Of a DNA stretch of 64,000 nt, positions 16,631 to 26,969 are shown one piece after another. The notes beneath the pieces are model-generated. The model searched no databases, was not told where the DNA came from, and saw only the letters and a program-made list of their open reading frames with translations. Source of the stretch: DASZHJ01 sp963735465 (GTDB lineage Bacteria > Pseudomonadota > Alphaproteobacteria > ATCC43930 > CGMCC-115725); assembly GCA_963735465.1 (NCBI GenBank), contig CAVTLA010000001.1, positions 3,038,001-3,102,000 on the forward strand, written 5' to 3'. The position numbers and the translations under genes were made by a program. Position 1 is the first letter of the stretch. Every line of letters starts with the position of its first letter.

Positions 16631-18299
16631 TCCCGTGACCTTGGCCGTCCTGAGGGGACGGCTGGAGCAGATCGCCGACGAGATGGATGCGACGCTGTTC
16701 CGCAGCGCCTTCAACCCCGTGATCGCCGAGGCTCATGATGCCTCCCACGGCCTCTACGACGCGGAGACCGGCGAGACGCTGGTGCAGGGCAAGGCGGGAT
16801 TGCCGATCTTCGTCGGCGTCATGGCCTTTGCGGTAAAGGCCGTCATCGCCAAGGCTGCCCGCGACGGCGACCTGGCCGAGGGCGACGTCTATCTCTTCAA
16901 CGATCCCTACGAGGGCGGGACGCACCTCTCGGATTTCAAGCTGGTGCGGCCGGTATTCCGGCACGGCAAGCTCTTCTGCTACCTCGCCTCGGTCGGGCAC
17001 TGGCACGACGTCGGCGGCAACGTGCCCGGCAATTACAACCCGGTGGCCACGGAGAGCTTTCAGGAAGGCATGCTGATCCCGCCGGTGAAGCTCTACGTGA
17101 AGGGCGAGTTCCGCCGCGACATCCTCGACATCGTGCAGGCGAACAGCCGGCAGCCCCTCAGCCTCTACGGCGACCTCAACGGCCAGATCAACGCCCTCGA
17201 TCTGGGCGCCCGTCGCCTCGATCAGCTCCTCGACGAGTATGGCGATGCCACGGTGGCGGAAGGCTTCGCCGAGCTGCGCCAGCGCGCGGCGCGGCAGATG
17301 CGCGCCTATATCGGCGAGCTGTCCGACGGCACCTACTCCGCCGAGGATTTCCTCGACAACGACGGCATCACCGACGTGCCGCTCAAGATCGCCCTCGACC
17401 TCACGATATCAGGCGAGCGCATGACTCTCGACTTCTCCCGCTCCGCGCCGCCCTGCGCCGGCCCCCTCAACATCTCCTATTCGACGGCGGCGGCGGCCTG
17501 CTATGTCGCGATCAAGCATCTCTTCCGGGATGTGCCCGCCAATGCGGGCGTGCTCGACCCCATCACCTTCGTGATCCCGCCCACCACGCTCCTCAACGTC
17601 GGCGCGCCGAAGCCGGTGGGGGGCTACACCGAGACCATTCTGCGCGTCATCGACGTGGTCTTCCGCGCCTTCGCCGAGGTGGCGCCGGAGCGCAGCAACG
17701 GCTGCGCCTACGGCACCATCAATGCGCTCTCGATCGCCGGGCACCGCCAGGACGGCCGGCGCTGGGTGATGTTCTCCTTCTTCGGCGGCGGCCACGGCGG
17801 CCATCCCTTGGGAGACGGCCTCAATCACGGCAACGCGCCGATCTCCACCGCCACCATTCCGCCGGTGGAGATCCTGGAAGCGGCCTATCCGGTGATGTTC
17901 ACGCAATGGGCGCTGCGACCCGACAGCGGCGGCCCCGGCCACCACCGCGGCGGCCTCGGCGCCATCTACGAGGTGGAGCTGCTGGAGGAGCAGGCGGAGG
18001 CCTTCCTCTTCGCCGAGCGCGGCAAGTTCCCGCCGCTGGGCGTCGCCGGCGGCGGCTCGGCGGCGCTCAATCATTTCACCTATACCCAGGCGGATGGCGT
18101 CCACGAGGCGCCGATGGTGTCGAAGATGGTGGGCATCAAGCTCAAGCGCGGTGATCGCCTGCGCATCGAATCCCCGGGCGGAGGCGGCTACGGGCCGCCG
18201 GAATGGCGCGCCGCCACCGACATCGCCCGCGACCTCAAGCTCGGCTACGCCACCCGCAAGCACGTCACGCAGCACTACTCCGGGACATCGAAGAAGTGA
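16623..18299 (+). CDS. hyuB: Hydantoinase B/oxoprolinase family protein
   Basis: This 558-residue subunit pairs with HyuA to hydrolyse cyclic amides or carboxylate related substrates with ATP. Family features are an early P-V-T-L-A-V-L-R-G-R-L, F-N-D-P-Y-E-G-G-T-H-L-S-D, D-V-G-G-N-V-P-G, the E-R-S-N-G-C-A-Y-G segment, and the glycine-rich end E-S-P-G-G-G-G-Y-G-P-P. I took the ATG at 16623, inside the previous gene's end; a GTG two codons earlier is also possible. The stop overlaps the hyuA start. Gene order B then A is reversed from some hyu operons but common in transporter-linked clusters. Confidence 0.92.
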   Translation: MLDPVTLAVLRGRLEQIADEMDATLFRSAFNPVIAEAHDASHGLYDAETGETLVQGKAGLPIFVGVMAFAVKAVIAKAARDGDLAEGDVYLFNDPYEGGTHLSDFKLVRPVFRHGKLFCYLASVGHWHDVGGNVPGNYNPVATESFQEGMLIPPVKLYVKGEFRRDILDIVQANSRQPLSLYGDLNGQINALDLGARRLDQLLDEYGDATVAEGFAELRQRAARQMRAYIGELSDGTYSAEDFLDNDGITDVPLKIALDLTISGERMTLDFSRSAPPCAGPLNISYSTAAAACYVAIKHLFRDVPANAGVLDPITFVIPPTTLLNVGAPKPVGGYTETILRVIDVVFRAFAEVAPERSNGCAYGTINALSIAGHRQDGRRWVMFSFFGGGHGGHPLGDGLNHGNAPISTATIPPVEILEAAYPVMFTQWALRPDSGGPGHHRGGLGAIYEVELLEEQAEAFLFAERGKFPPLGVAGGGSAALNHFTYTQADGVHEAPMVSKMVGIKLKRGDRLRIESPGGGGYGPPEWRAATDIARDLKLGYATRKHVTQHYSGTSKK

Positions 18300-20362
18300 G
18301 CACGCCACGCTGGATCATCGGTGTCGACGTCGGCGGCACCTTCACCGACGTCTTCTTCCTCGACGAGGCGTCGGGCCGCTGCGCCGTCGCCAAGGTGCCG
18401 TCCACCCGCGACAACCAGGCGCAAGGCTTCCTCGACGGCATCCGCCGGGAAGTGAGCGATCTCGCCACCGTCGCCACCGTGGTGCACGGCACCACCGTCG
18501 GCACCAACGCGCTGCTGGAGCGCAAGGGCGCACCCACCGGCCTCATCACGACAGCGGGATTCCGCGACGTGCTGGAGATGCGGCGCCGCGACCGGCCGAC
18601 CACCTGGGGCCTCTGGGGACAGTACGAGCCGGTGGTGCCCCGCGATCGCCGCCTGGAAGTCGCCGAGCGCACGCTTGCCGACGGCACCGTGCGCATCTCG
18701 GTCGATCCCGAGGCGGTCAAGGCGGCGGCGAAGCAGCTCCTGAGCCTCGGCGCCGAGGCGGTCGGCATCGTCTTCATCAACGCCTATGCCAATCCCGAGA
18801 ACGAGCGCCGCGCGCTCGCCGCACTCCGCTCGGTCTGGCCCAATGCCTACGTCAATTCCTCCAGCGAGATCCTGCCGGAGATCCGGGAGTTCGAGCGTAC
18901 CTCCACCACCGCCCTCAACGCCTATCTGCAGCCGGTGGTGGCGCGTTACCTGGAGCGCCTGGAAGAAGAGCTCAAAGCCGGCGGCTTCGGCGGGCAGGTG
19001 CTGATCGTGCAGTCGAACGGCGGCGTCATGACCGTGGAGACCGCGAAGCGCCTGCCGATTCGCACCGCGCTCTCCGGTCCCGCCGCGGGCGTGATTGCCG
19101 GCGCCCATATCGCGGCTTCGGCGGGATTTCCCAACGTCATCACCTGCGACATGGGCGGCACCAGCTTCGACGTCTCGCTCATTGCCAACGGCACCACCAT
19201 GCTGGCGGCGGAGACCAGCATCGATTTCGGCCTGGTCGTACGCGCGCCGATGATCGAGATCACCACCATCGGCGCCGGCGGCGGCTCCATCGCCGGGGTC
19301 GATCGCGGCGGCCTGCTGCAGATCGGTCCGGAATCCGCCGGCGCCGATCCCGGCCCCGCCTGCTACGGCCTCGGCAACGATCGGCCGACGGTGACCGACG
19401 CCCATGTGGTGCTCGGCCGCATCGACGCCGACCGCCCGATCGGCGGCAAGATCGGCCGCCTCGACGTGGCCGCCGCGAAGCGCGCCATCGAGACCGCGGT
19501 GGCGACGCCGCTCGGCCTCGACGTGATGGCGGCGGCGGAGGCGATCGTACGGGTCGCCAACAGCCGCATGGCCGGCGCCATCCGTCTCGTCTCCATCGAG
19601 CGCGGCTACAATCCCCGCGACTTCGCGGCGATGCCCTTCGGCGGCGGCGGCGCGCTCCATGCCGGCGCCCTGATCAAGGAAGTGGGCCTCGCCACGGCCC
19701 TGGTGCCGCGCTTCCCCGGCATCACCAGCGCGCTCGGCTGCGTCATCGCCGACATGCGCCACGACTTCGTGCACACCCTCAATCGCCTGTTGGACGCCCT
19801 CGACGTCGAGGCCCTCGACCTGGAAATGCGGCGGCTCGCCGCCGAGGGCCGCGCGCTCCTGGACCGCTCCGGCGTCAAGTTCAACGGCCGCGACGTGATC
19901 GTCGAGCTCGACATGTCCTATGTCGGGCAGACCCACACGGTAGCGGTGCCGCTCCCCCAGACGATCGGGGACGCAGCCACCGCTGTCAGCCGCGAATTAA
20001 TCCGCGGCGCCTTCGAGGCCCGCTATCGCGAGGTCTACGGAAGGCTCCTCGACAAGATCGCGCTCCGGGTGCTCAACCTCCGCCTCGCCGTGGTGGGACG
20101 GCGGCCGAAGCTCGATCTGGCGCTGCTGGCGCCCGGCTCCGGCAAGAGCGCCGCCGAGGCGAAGCTCGGCAACCGCCCGGTCTACATCGAGGGCAAATGG
20201 GTGGAGGCACCGGTCTACGCCCGCCTCGATCTGCCGCCGGGCACGGTGATCCCGGGGCCCGCGATCCTCGAGCAGCCGGACACCACGATCTTCATCGATC
20301 CCGATCTCGAGGGCAGCGTGGACCGGTTCGGCAACGTGATCCTCTCGCGCAAGGCGGCCTGA
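18296..20362 (+). CDS. hyuA: Hydantoinase A/oxoprolinase family protein
   Basis: From a GTG that overlaps the hyuB stop (G-T-G-A at 18296-18299) the protein has 688 residues. It shows the actin/ASKHA-like ATPase features of HyuA: G-V-D-V-G-G-T-F-T-D near the start, G-T-T-V-G-T-N-A-L-L-E-R, C-D-M-G-G-T-S-F-D-V near residue 285, and G-A-G-G-G-S-I-A. The upstream in-frame ATG at 18203 would extend it 31 residues into hyuB with no family character, so I reject it. With HyuB it should form an ATP-dependent hydrolase of a hydantoin, oxoproline, lactam or N-methylhydantoin-like compound, or a carboxylase; motif reading alone cannot decide. Confidence 0.92.
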   Translation: MSTPRWIIGVDVGGTFTDVFFLDEASGRCAVAKVPSTRDNQAQGFLDGIRREVSDLATVATVVHGTTVGTNALLERKGAPTGLITTAGFRDVLEMRRRDRPTTWGLWGQYEPVVPRDRRLEVAERTLADGTVRISVDPEAVKAAAKQLLSLGAEAVGIVFINAYANPENERRALAALRSVWPNAYVNSSSEILPEIREFERTSTTALNAYLQPVVARYLERLEEELKAGGFGGQVLIVQSNGGVMTVETAKRLPIRTALSGPAAGVIAGAHIAASAGFPNVITCDMGGTSFDVSLIANGTTMLAAETSIDFGLVVRAPMIEITTIGAGGGSIAGVDRGGLLQIGPESAGADPGPACYGLGNDRPTVTDAHVVLGRIDADRPIGGKIGRLDVAAAKRAIETAVATPLGLDVMAAAEAIVRVANSRMAGAIRLVSIERGYNPRDFAAMPFGGGGALHAGALIKEVGLATALVPRFPGITSALGCVIADMRHDFVHTLNRLLDALDVEALDLEMRRLAAEGRALLDRSGVKFNGRDVIVELDMSYVGQTHTVAVPLPQTIGDAATAVSRELIRGAFEARYREVYGRLLDKIALRVLNLRLAVVGRRPKLDLALLAPGSGKSAAEAKLGNRPVYIEGKWVEAPVYARLDLPPGTVIPGPAILEQPDTTIFIDPDLEGSVDRFGNVILSRKAA

Positions 20363-20365
20363 GCC

Positions 20366-20974
20366 ATGAACCTCGCCGATCCCACGCGCACCGCGCTGAT
20401 GCTGTGCGATCTCCAGAACGATTTCCTGCACCCGAAGGGCGCCTACGGCCGAGCCGGGATCGCGGCGCCGGCCCTGGCGGCGCTGCCGGCGCGGCTCAAA
20501 CCGGTGGCGGACGCGCTCCGCCGCAAGGGCGGCTGGATCGTCTCCACCCATTTCACCCTGGTGCCGGGCAAGGGTGGCGAGCCCCTGATCCTGCCCCACC
20601 TCCGCAAGCTGCGGCCGTTCCTCGCCAAGGGCGATTTCGCACCCGGGAGCTTCGGTCACGATCTCGTGGACGAGCTGAAGCCCGCCGATCTCTCGATCGA
20701 GAAGGTGGCCTATTCCGCCTTCTACATGAGCCGGCTCGAGTTCGTGCTGCGCCGCGCCGGCATCGAGACGCTGATCTTCGCGGGCCTCGTCACCAACGGC
20801 GGCGTCGCCTCCACCTTGCGCGACGCCCATGTGCGAGACTTCCACGCGATCCTGCTCGGCGACGGCTGCGCGGCCTTCGATGCCAAGGTGCATGATGCGA
20901 CCGTGGCCTCGCTGGCCAGCGTCGTGGAAGTCACGACCTGCGCGGCAATGACGGAGCTGCTGGAGCGGCCATGA
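20366..20974 (+). CDS. Isochorismatase-like hydrolase lacking the catalytic cysteine
   Basis: This 202-residue cytoplasmic protein has the isochorismatase/nicotinamidase fold signatures: Asp15 in L-C-D-L-Q-N-D-F, Lys113 in E-K-V-A-Y-S-A-F, and T-N-G-G-V-A-S-T-L-R-D-A-H-V-R-D. In amidases of this family the position after T-N-x is the nucleophilic Cys; here it is Gly146. True isochorismatases such as EntB and PhzD also have Gly there and work without a covalent intermediate. So it may cleave a non-amide bond, or use another residue such as Cys168. It sits 3 bases after hyuA and overlaps the oxidoreductase gene by 4 bases. Confidence 0.85.
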   Translation: MNLADPTRTALMLCDLQNDFLHPKGAYGRAGIAAPALAALPARLKPVADALRRKGGWIVSTHFTLVPGKGGEPLILPHLRKLRPFLAKGDFAPGSFGHDLVDELKPADLSIEKVAYSAFYMSRLEFVLRRAGIETLIFAGLVTNGGVASTLRDAHVRDFHAILLGDGCAAFDAKVHDATVASLASVVEVTTCAAMTELLERP

Positions 20975-22366
20975 GCGTTCGGTCCGCAGCCGGGATCGAC
21001 TTTCCCGTCAGCGTGCCGGTGCTGATTGTCGGCGCCGGCGCCTGCGGCCTGACCGCGGCACTCGCCGCCCGGGATGCCGGCGCCGAGGTGCTGGTGGTGG
21101 AGCGCGACCGCAGCCCCCGCGGCTCCACCGCCCTCTCCTCCGGGTTCATTCCCGCCGCCGGCACCCGCTTCCAGCGCGAGAAGGGCATCGCCGACAGCCC
21201 CGCCCTCCTCGCGGCCGACATATCAGCCAAGAACAGGCACCGCTCCGATCCCGACGTCACCGCCCGCGTCGCCGAGCGCGTAGGATCCACTCTCGAATGG
21301 CTCGCCGACCGCCACGGCATTCCCTTTGCCCTGGTGGAAGGCTTCCTCTACGCCGGCCACTCCGTCCTGCGCATGCATGCGACGCCGAAGCGCACCGGCG
21401 CCGATCTCATGGATCGGCTCCTCCGCGGCCGCGGCCGATATCGAGATCTTGACGGATGCGACGGTGACGGCGCTCTACGCCGACCCCGATGGACGCGTGC
21501 GCGGCGTCGAGATCGCGCGGCCGGACGGCAGCGGCGAGAACATCGGCTGCGGCGCCCTCGTGCTGGCCTGCAGCGGCTATGGCGGCGACGCCGTGCTGGT
21601 GCGCCGGCATATCCCGGAGTTGGGCGACGCGCTCTATTTCGGTCACGCCGGCAATCGCGGCGACGCGCTGCGCTGGGGCGAAGAGCTCGGCGGCGTCGGC
21701 CGCGACCTCGGCGCCTACCAGGGCCACGGCTCGGTGGCACATCCCCACGGCATCCTCATCACCTGGGCGCTGATGATGGAAGGCGGATTCCAGGTGAGCC
21801 GCGATGGCCTCCGCTTCTCCCACGAGAACCGCGGCTATTCCGAGCAGGCGGTGGATGTGCTGCGCCAGCCCGGCGGCGTCGCCATCAACATCTACGACGA
21901 GCGGCTGCACAAGCTCGGCCTCGACTTCGAGGACTATCGCGGTGCCGTGGATGCGGGCGCGGTCAAATCGGCGCCTGATATCGCGGGGCTGGCGGCGCGC
22001 TTCGGCATTCCGCCGGAGGCGCTGGCACAGTCCTTGGTGGAAACGCGGGAGATGGCGGCGGGCACGCACGCCGATCCCTTCGGGCGCGATTTCACGAAAA
22101 AGCCCGCGCTGGCCCCGCCCTTCTACGGCGTGCAGGTGACCGGCGCCCTCTTCCACACCCAGGGCGGCCTGGAGATCGACACCGAGGCGCGGGTGCTCCG
22201 GCGCGATTGCACGCCGCTTCCCAATCTGCTGGCGGGCGGCGGCGCCGCCCGCGGCCTCTCCGGCCCCGAGCGGGACGGCTATTTCTCCGGCGGCGGGCTG
22301 CTGACGGCGGTGACGCTGGGACGGATCGCGGGGGAGACGGCGGCGCGGATCGCCGCCTCAGTCTAG
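20971..22366 (+). CDS. FAD-dependent oxidoreductase (fumarate reductase/KstD-like), broken by a +1 frameshift near 21424
   Basis: The N terminus has the FAD-binding Rossmann motif V-G-A-G-A-C-G-L-T-A-A-L-A with an acidic E-R-D about 20 residues later, and G-S-T-A-L-S-S-G-F-I-P. After about residue 151 the frame changes; dropping one C at about 21424 joins R-L-L to A-A-A-A-D-I-E-I-L and restores a 464-residue protein. The second part has V-L-A-C-S-G-Y-G-G, G-A-L-F-H-T-Q-G-G-L-E-I-D and the C-terminal FAD loop L-L-A-G-G-G-A-A-R-G-L-S-G. It is the last gene of the cluster and probably oxidises or reduces a C-C bond of the imported substrate. Confidence 0.85.
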
Positions 22367-23177
22367 GAAAAGATCCTTCCTCAGCTTTTTCTCGGGATCG
22401 ATGGCGTAGCGCGCGAGGTCGGTGACGCCCATACGCGCCAGCACCTCCTCGTCGCTGAAGAAGTGGCCCGTCGTGCTGCGGCTCGGCTGGGTCAGGATCC
22501 AGTGGGCGCTGTCGGCCATGATGTCCGGGGAGCGGCCGCGCTCGGGCTCGGCGCCGGGGATCACCTGGAGCGCGGCGGTCGCGATGATGGTGCGCGGCCA
22601 GAGCGCGTTGACGGCGACACCGTCCTTACGGAACTCCTCCGCCATGCCGATGACGCAGAGGCTCATGCCGTATTTCGCGATGGTGTAGGCGAGGTGGGGT
22701 CCGAGCCAGCGCGGGTTGAGATTGATCGGCGGCGAGAGCGTGAGGATGTGCGGGTTCGCGGACTTCTTGAGCTGAGGCAGGCAGACTTGCGAGCAGAGAA
22801 AGGTGCCGCGGGTATTGATCCCCTGCATGAGATCGAAGCGCTTGATCGGCGTTTCCAGCGTGCCGCGTGAGGCTGATGGCGCTGGCGTTGTTGACGAGGA
22901 TGTCGATGCCGCCGAAGCGCTTTACGGCAGCCTCCACCGCCGCCTGCACCTGCTCCTCGAAGCGGATGTCGGTCTGGACCGGCAGCGCCTGGCCGCCGGC
23001 GGCCTCGATCTCCGTCGCCGCCGTGTAGATGGTGCCCGGCAGCTTCGGATGCGCCTCGGTGGTCTTGGCGGCGATGACGACGTTGGCGCCGTCGCGGGCG
23101 GCGCGCAGCGCGATCGCGAGCCCGATGCCGCGCGACCCGCCGGTGATGAAGAGCGTCTTGCCTTTGAGGTCGGCCAT
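22358..23177 (-). CDS. Short-chain dehydrogenase (HSDL2-like), broken by a +1 frameshift near 22865
   Basis: The N-terminal part has the NAD(P) motif T-G-G-S-R-G-I-G (about 12-19) and I-L-V-N-N-A-S. A single extra base near 22865 breaks the frame after about residue 104; dropping it gives L-T-G-T-L-E-T-P-I-K-R-F-D-L-M-Q-G-I-N-T-R-G. The second part carries the catalytic Y-T-I-A-K (Tyr/Lys) after a S-P-P-I-N-L-N-P serine segment, and N-A-L-W-P. The restored length is 272 residues. The extended S-P-P-I-N and W-P-R-T-I motifs match the HSDL2/peroxisomal-like branch linked to fatty-acid metabolism. Its 3' end overlaps the end of the FAD gene by 9 bases, tail to tail. Confidence 0.87.
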
Positions 23178-23215
23178 CGCTGTCTCCTCAGCCTTGTCGT
23201 CGGGCTGAGGAGGCT

Positions 23216-23248
23216 AGAGCATTTTCCGACGAAGTGGAAATCGGTTCC
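23216..23248. repeat. Family B repeat (AGAGCATTTTCC type), copy 1
   Basis: AGAGCATTTTCCGACGAAG is followed by TGGAAATCGGTTC. Related copies occur at 35484, 35586 and 48696. This short element is widespread in alphaproteobacterial intergenic regions. Confidence 0.75.
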
Positions 23249-23253
23249 CCAAT

Positions 23254-23345
23254 CCGTCATGCCCGTGCTTGACACGGGCATCCACGTCTTCGTCGCAAGC
23301 GAGATCCCAAGCCGTGGACCCCCGGCTCAAGGCCGGGGGTGACGG
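23254..23345. repeat. Family C intergenic repeat with two hairpins
   Basis: The element opens CCGTCATGCCCGTG, whose GCCCGTG pairs with CACGGGC after a short loop, and closes with CCCCCGGCTCAAGGCCGGGGG then TGACGG, the inverse of the opening CCGTCA. Only one copy is seen in the window. Confidence 0.7.
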
Positions 23346-23374
23346 TCAAAATTTGCGTCTGACGGGATCGATCC

Positions 23375-23629
23375 CTACTTCGCCTCGGTCTCGAGCTTCT
23401 CCATGAAGCGCTCGGAGCGGTCGATCGCCTCGCGGAGATGGATCGGGCGCACCTGGTAGGCGACGGTGGCGCGGATGTGCTTCAGGAGATGGCCGAACTG
23501 GTTGTAGAGCGTGTCGGCGGTCTCCAGCGTCCGTGCCAGGCCCGCGAGATAGGCGTCGAGCTCGGGGTCGTTGAAGCGCTGGTGGAAGTCGGCGGTCTTC
23601 TGCTGCAGCTCGGCGGTGGCGTTGCGCAT
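23375..23629 (-). CDS. Small conserved-looking protein downstream of isocitrate lyase
   Basis: This is an 84-residue, all-helical, charged soluble protein with no signal peptide or cysteine. I do not recognise the family. It has an AAGGAG site before the ATG at 23629 and lies 23 bases after aceA on the same strand, so it is likely cotranscribed with it. Coding is supported by the ribosome-binding site and by the compositional regularity of the frame. Confidence 0.6.
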   Translation of the reverse strand: MRNATAELQQKTADFHQRFNDPELDAYLAGLARTLETADTLYNQFGHLLKHIRATVAYQVRPIHLREAIDRSERFMEKLETEAK

Positions 23630-23652
23630 GTGATGTCTCCTTGACTGGATGA

Positions 23653-24939
<1,287 letters not shown>

Positions 24940-25047
24940 GTCGATCTCCTCGGGAAATTTGCGGCTCAAATTCTGGCCGCACTATCCCTCAGAGAACGGT
25001 GATGCGCTGCACCAATATCCACGGAAACCGCGGCAAAATGGTCACTT

Positions 25048-25062
25048 TGTAAAGTCTTTACA
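25048..25062. promoter_or_regulatory. Perfect palindrome between aceA and its regulator
   Basis: TGTAAAGTCTTTACA is a perfect 15-base palindrome with a one-base centre, in the 210-base divergent gap. Two half-like sites follow: GTAAAG at 25072-25077 and TGTAAAC at 25088-25094. ScfR/RamB-type regulators bind AT-rich dyads upstream of acetate and propionate genes, so this is the best operator candidate. Confidence 0.6.
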
Positions 25063-25149
25063 TCTCGGCCGGTAAAGTTGCGTCTTGTGTAAACCGGGGC
25101 CTGGCCCCAAACTCTCGCGCGTGCGAAGCCAGACGCGGAAGCGGGGCTC

Positions 25150-26565
25150 ATGCCGGCAAAACTGATGCTTGGCCACAAGGTGCGCCGCCTGCGCCGGGAA
25201 TCCTTCCTGTCGCAAGGGCAGATGGCCGAGCAGCTCGGCATTTCGCCGAGCTACCTCAACCTTATCGAGCACAATCAGCGGCCGGTGACCTTGGCGCTGC
25301 TGCTGAAGCTCGGACAGAATTTCGGCATCGACCTCCAGCGCTTCGCCGAGGATGACGAAGCCCGGCTCGTGGGCGGACTCAAGGAGGTGCTGACCGACGC
25401 GCTCTTCCGCGGCACCGATCTCGGCAAGCAGGATCTGAGCGAGCTGGCGGCGGTGGCGCCTGGCATCGCCGAGGCGATGATCTCGCTCTACGGCGCCTAT
25501 CGCCAGGCGCGCCACGAGCTGGAGGCGATCGCCGACGGCGGCGGCGCCGAGATCGCCAAGGCCCGCAGCTCGCCGATCGAGGCGGCGCGGGATTTCTTCC
25601 AGGGCGAGCTCAATCATTTCCCCGATCTGGAGACCGCCGCCGAGGATCTCTGGCGGCGCGGCGCGCTCGACGCCAACGCGCTCTTCGCTTCGCTGGCGCG
25701 CTATCTCGAGACCACCCACACGCTGCGCACCCAGCTGATGCCGGTCAGCATCATGGGCTCGATGATCCGCCGCCACGATCCCCACCGCGGCCGCGTGCTG
25801 CTGTCGGAGATGCTGCCGGCCTCGGGGCGCGCCTTCCAGCTCGCCTGCGAGATCGCCTTCCTCGAGCATCAGGCGCTGATCGACGGGCAGCTCAAGCGAT
25901 TCGAGACCTCGGACGAGAACGCGCGCTCCCTGGTGCGCATCGGCCTCATCAACTATTTCGCCGGCGCGGTGCTCCTGCCCTACGAGGCCTTCGCGGCCGC
26001 GGCGGCGGCGGCGCGCCACGATCTGGCCGTGCTCGGCGCGCGCTTCGGCGTCAGCTTCGAGCAGCTCTGCCATCGCCTCACCACTCTCCAGCGGCCCGGC
26101 GCCAAGGGCGTGCCGTTCTTCATGATCCGCCTCGACGCCGCCGGCAACGTCTCCAAGCGCTTCAGCGCCAACAGCCTGCACTTCGCCCGCTTCGGCGGCG
26201 CCTGTCCGATCTGGAACGTGCACCACGCCTTCCAGTCGCCGGGCCAGATCCTGACCCAGCTCGCGGAGATGCCCGACGGCGGCCGCTATCTCTCGGTGGC
26301 GCGCACGGTGTCGAAGCCGTGGCACCGCGGCCCCCTGCGCGCGGCGCAATACTCCATCGCGCTCGGCTGCGAGGCGCAGCACGCGCCGCAGCTCGTCTAT
26401 GCCGACTCCCTGGCCCTCGACATCAAGGGCGCGGCGGACCTCATCGGCATCACCTGCCGGACCTGCCCGCGCAGCGACTGCGCCCATCGCGCCTTTCCCG
26501 CGGCGCACCAGGATGTGCCAAAATCCGACTTCATCCGAACCGATCCCCTCTTCGCGGGGACTTGA
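25150..26565 (+). CDS. Short-chain fatty acyl-CoA responsive regulator (ScfR/RamB/PccR family)
   Basis: The 471-residue protein starts with a Cro/CI-type HTH (about 7-62; R-R-L-R-R-E...L-S-Q-G-Q-M-A-E-Q-L-G-I-S-P-S-Y-L-N-L-I-E). A central IrrE/DUF955-like region follows, then the DUF2083-type C-terminal domain. Cysteines at about 436, 439 and 444 (C-R-T-C-P-R-S-D-C) match the conserved triad that in mycobacterial PrpR holds an Fe-S cluster near the acyl-CoA site. Family members control glyoxylate-bypass and propionyl-CoA genes, and divergence from aceA fits that role. Confidence 0.9.
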   Translation: MPAKLMLGHKVRRLRRESFLSQGQMAEQLGISPSYLNLIEHNQRPVTLALLLKLGQNFGIDLQRFAEDDEARLVGGLKEVLTDALFRGTDLGKQDLSELAAVAPGIAEAMISLYGAYRQARHELEAIADGGGAEIAKARSSPIEAARDFFQGELNHFPDLETAAEDLWRRGALDANALFASLARYLETTHTLRTQLMPVSIMGSMIRRHDPHRGRVLLSEMLPASGRAFQLACEIAFLEHQALIDGQLKRFETSDENARSLVRIGLINYFAGAVLLPYEAFAAAAAAARHDLAVLGARFGVSFEQLCHRLTTLQRPGAKGVPFFMIRLDAAGNVSKRFSANSLHFARFGGACPIWNVHHAFQSPGQILTQLAEMPDGGRYLSVARTVSKPWHRGPLRAAQYSIALGCEAQHAPQLVYADSLALDIKGAADLIGITCRTCPRSDCAHRAFPAAHQDVPKSDFIRTDPLFAGT

Positions 26566-26572
26566 GGAGTTC

Positions 26573-26956
26573 ATGCAGACATCGTTGAGACATTTCACGC
26601 GCCTCGGCGCGACGGCAGCGCTGGGCTTGGCGGCCGCGATAGTGTTGTCGGCCTGCGAGACGGAGCCGAAATCGGACGAGCCGCTGTCGGCCTACCTCGT
26701 GGCCTCGCGGCTCACCGGCCACACCGCCCGCGTCACCGACGTGACCGGGAACGAATACTATCTGTCGTTCGCCTACAACGGCGTCATCCGGGGCGCCAGC
26801 GATGGCCCGCAATATGACCATTGGGATACCAACGCCAAGGGCGAGCTCTGCCTGCAGAAGACCGGCGGCGGCGACAAGAACTGCGCGCCGCTCTACCAGC
26901 TCACCGTCGAGCGCTTCCGCTGGGGTGCCTCGATCTTCGTCTTCACCAACCGCTGA
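26573..26956 (+). CDS. Small predicted lipoprotein
   Basis: This is a 127-residue protein with a lipoprotein signal: basic start, hydrophobic stretch, and L-S-A-C lipobox with the acylated Cys near residue 25, followed by E-T, which suggests outer-membrane sorting. The mature part contains T-G-N-E-Y-Y-L-S-F-A-Y-N-G and F-R-W-G-A-S. I do not recognise the family. A GAGGAG site overlapping the end of the regulator gene precedes ATG 26573; the short gap suggests cotranscription, though a functional tie is not evident. Confidence 0.75.
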   Translation: MQTSLRHFTRLGATAALGLAAAIVLSACETEPKSDEPLSAYLVASRLTGHTARVTDVTGNEYYLSFAYNGVIRGASDGPQYDHWDTNAKGELCLQKTGGGDKNCAPLYQLTVERFRWGASIFVFTNR

Positions 26957-26969
26957 TTAATCAGGAGCG

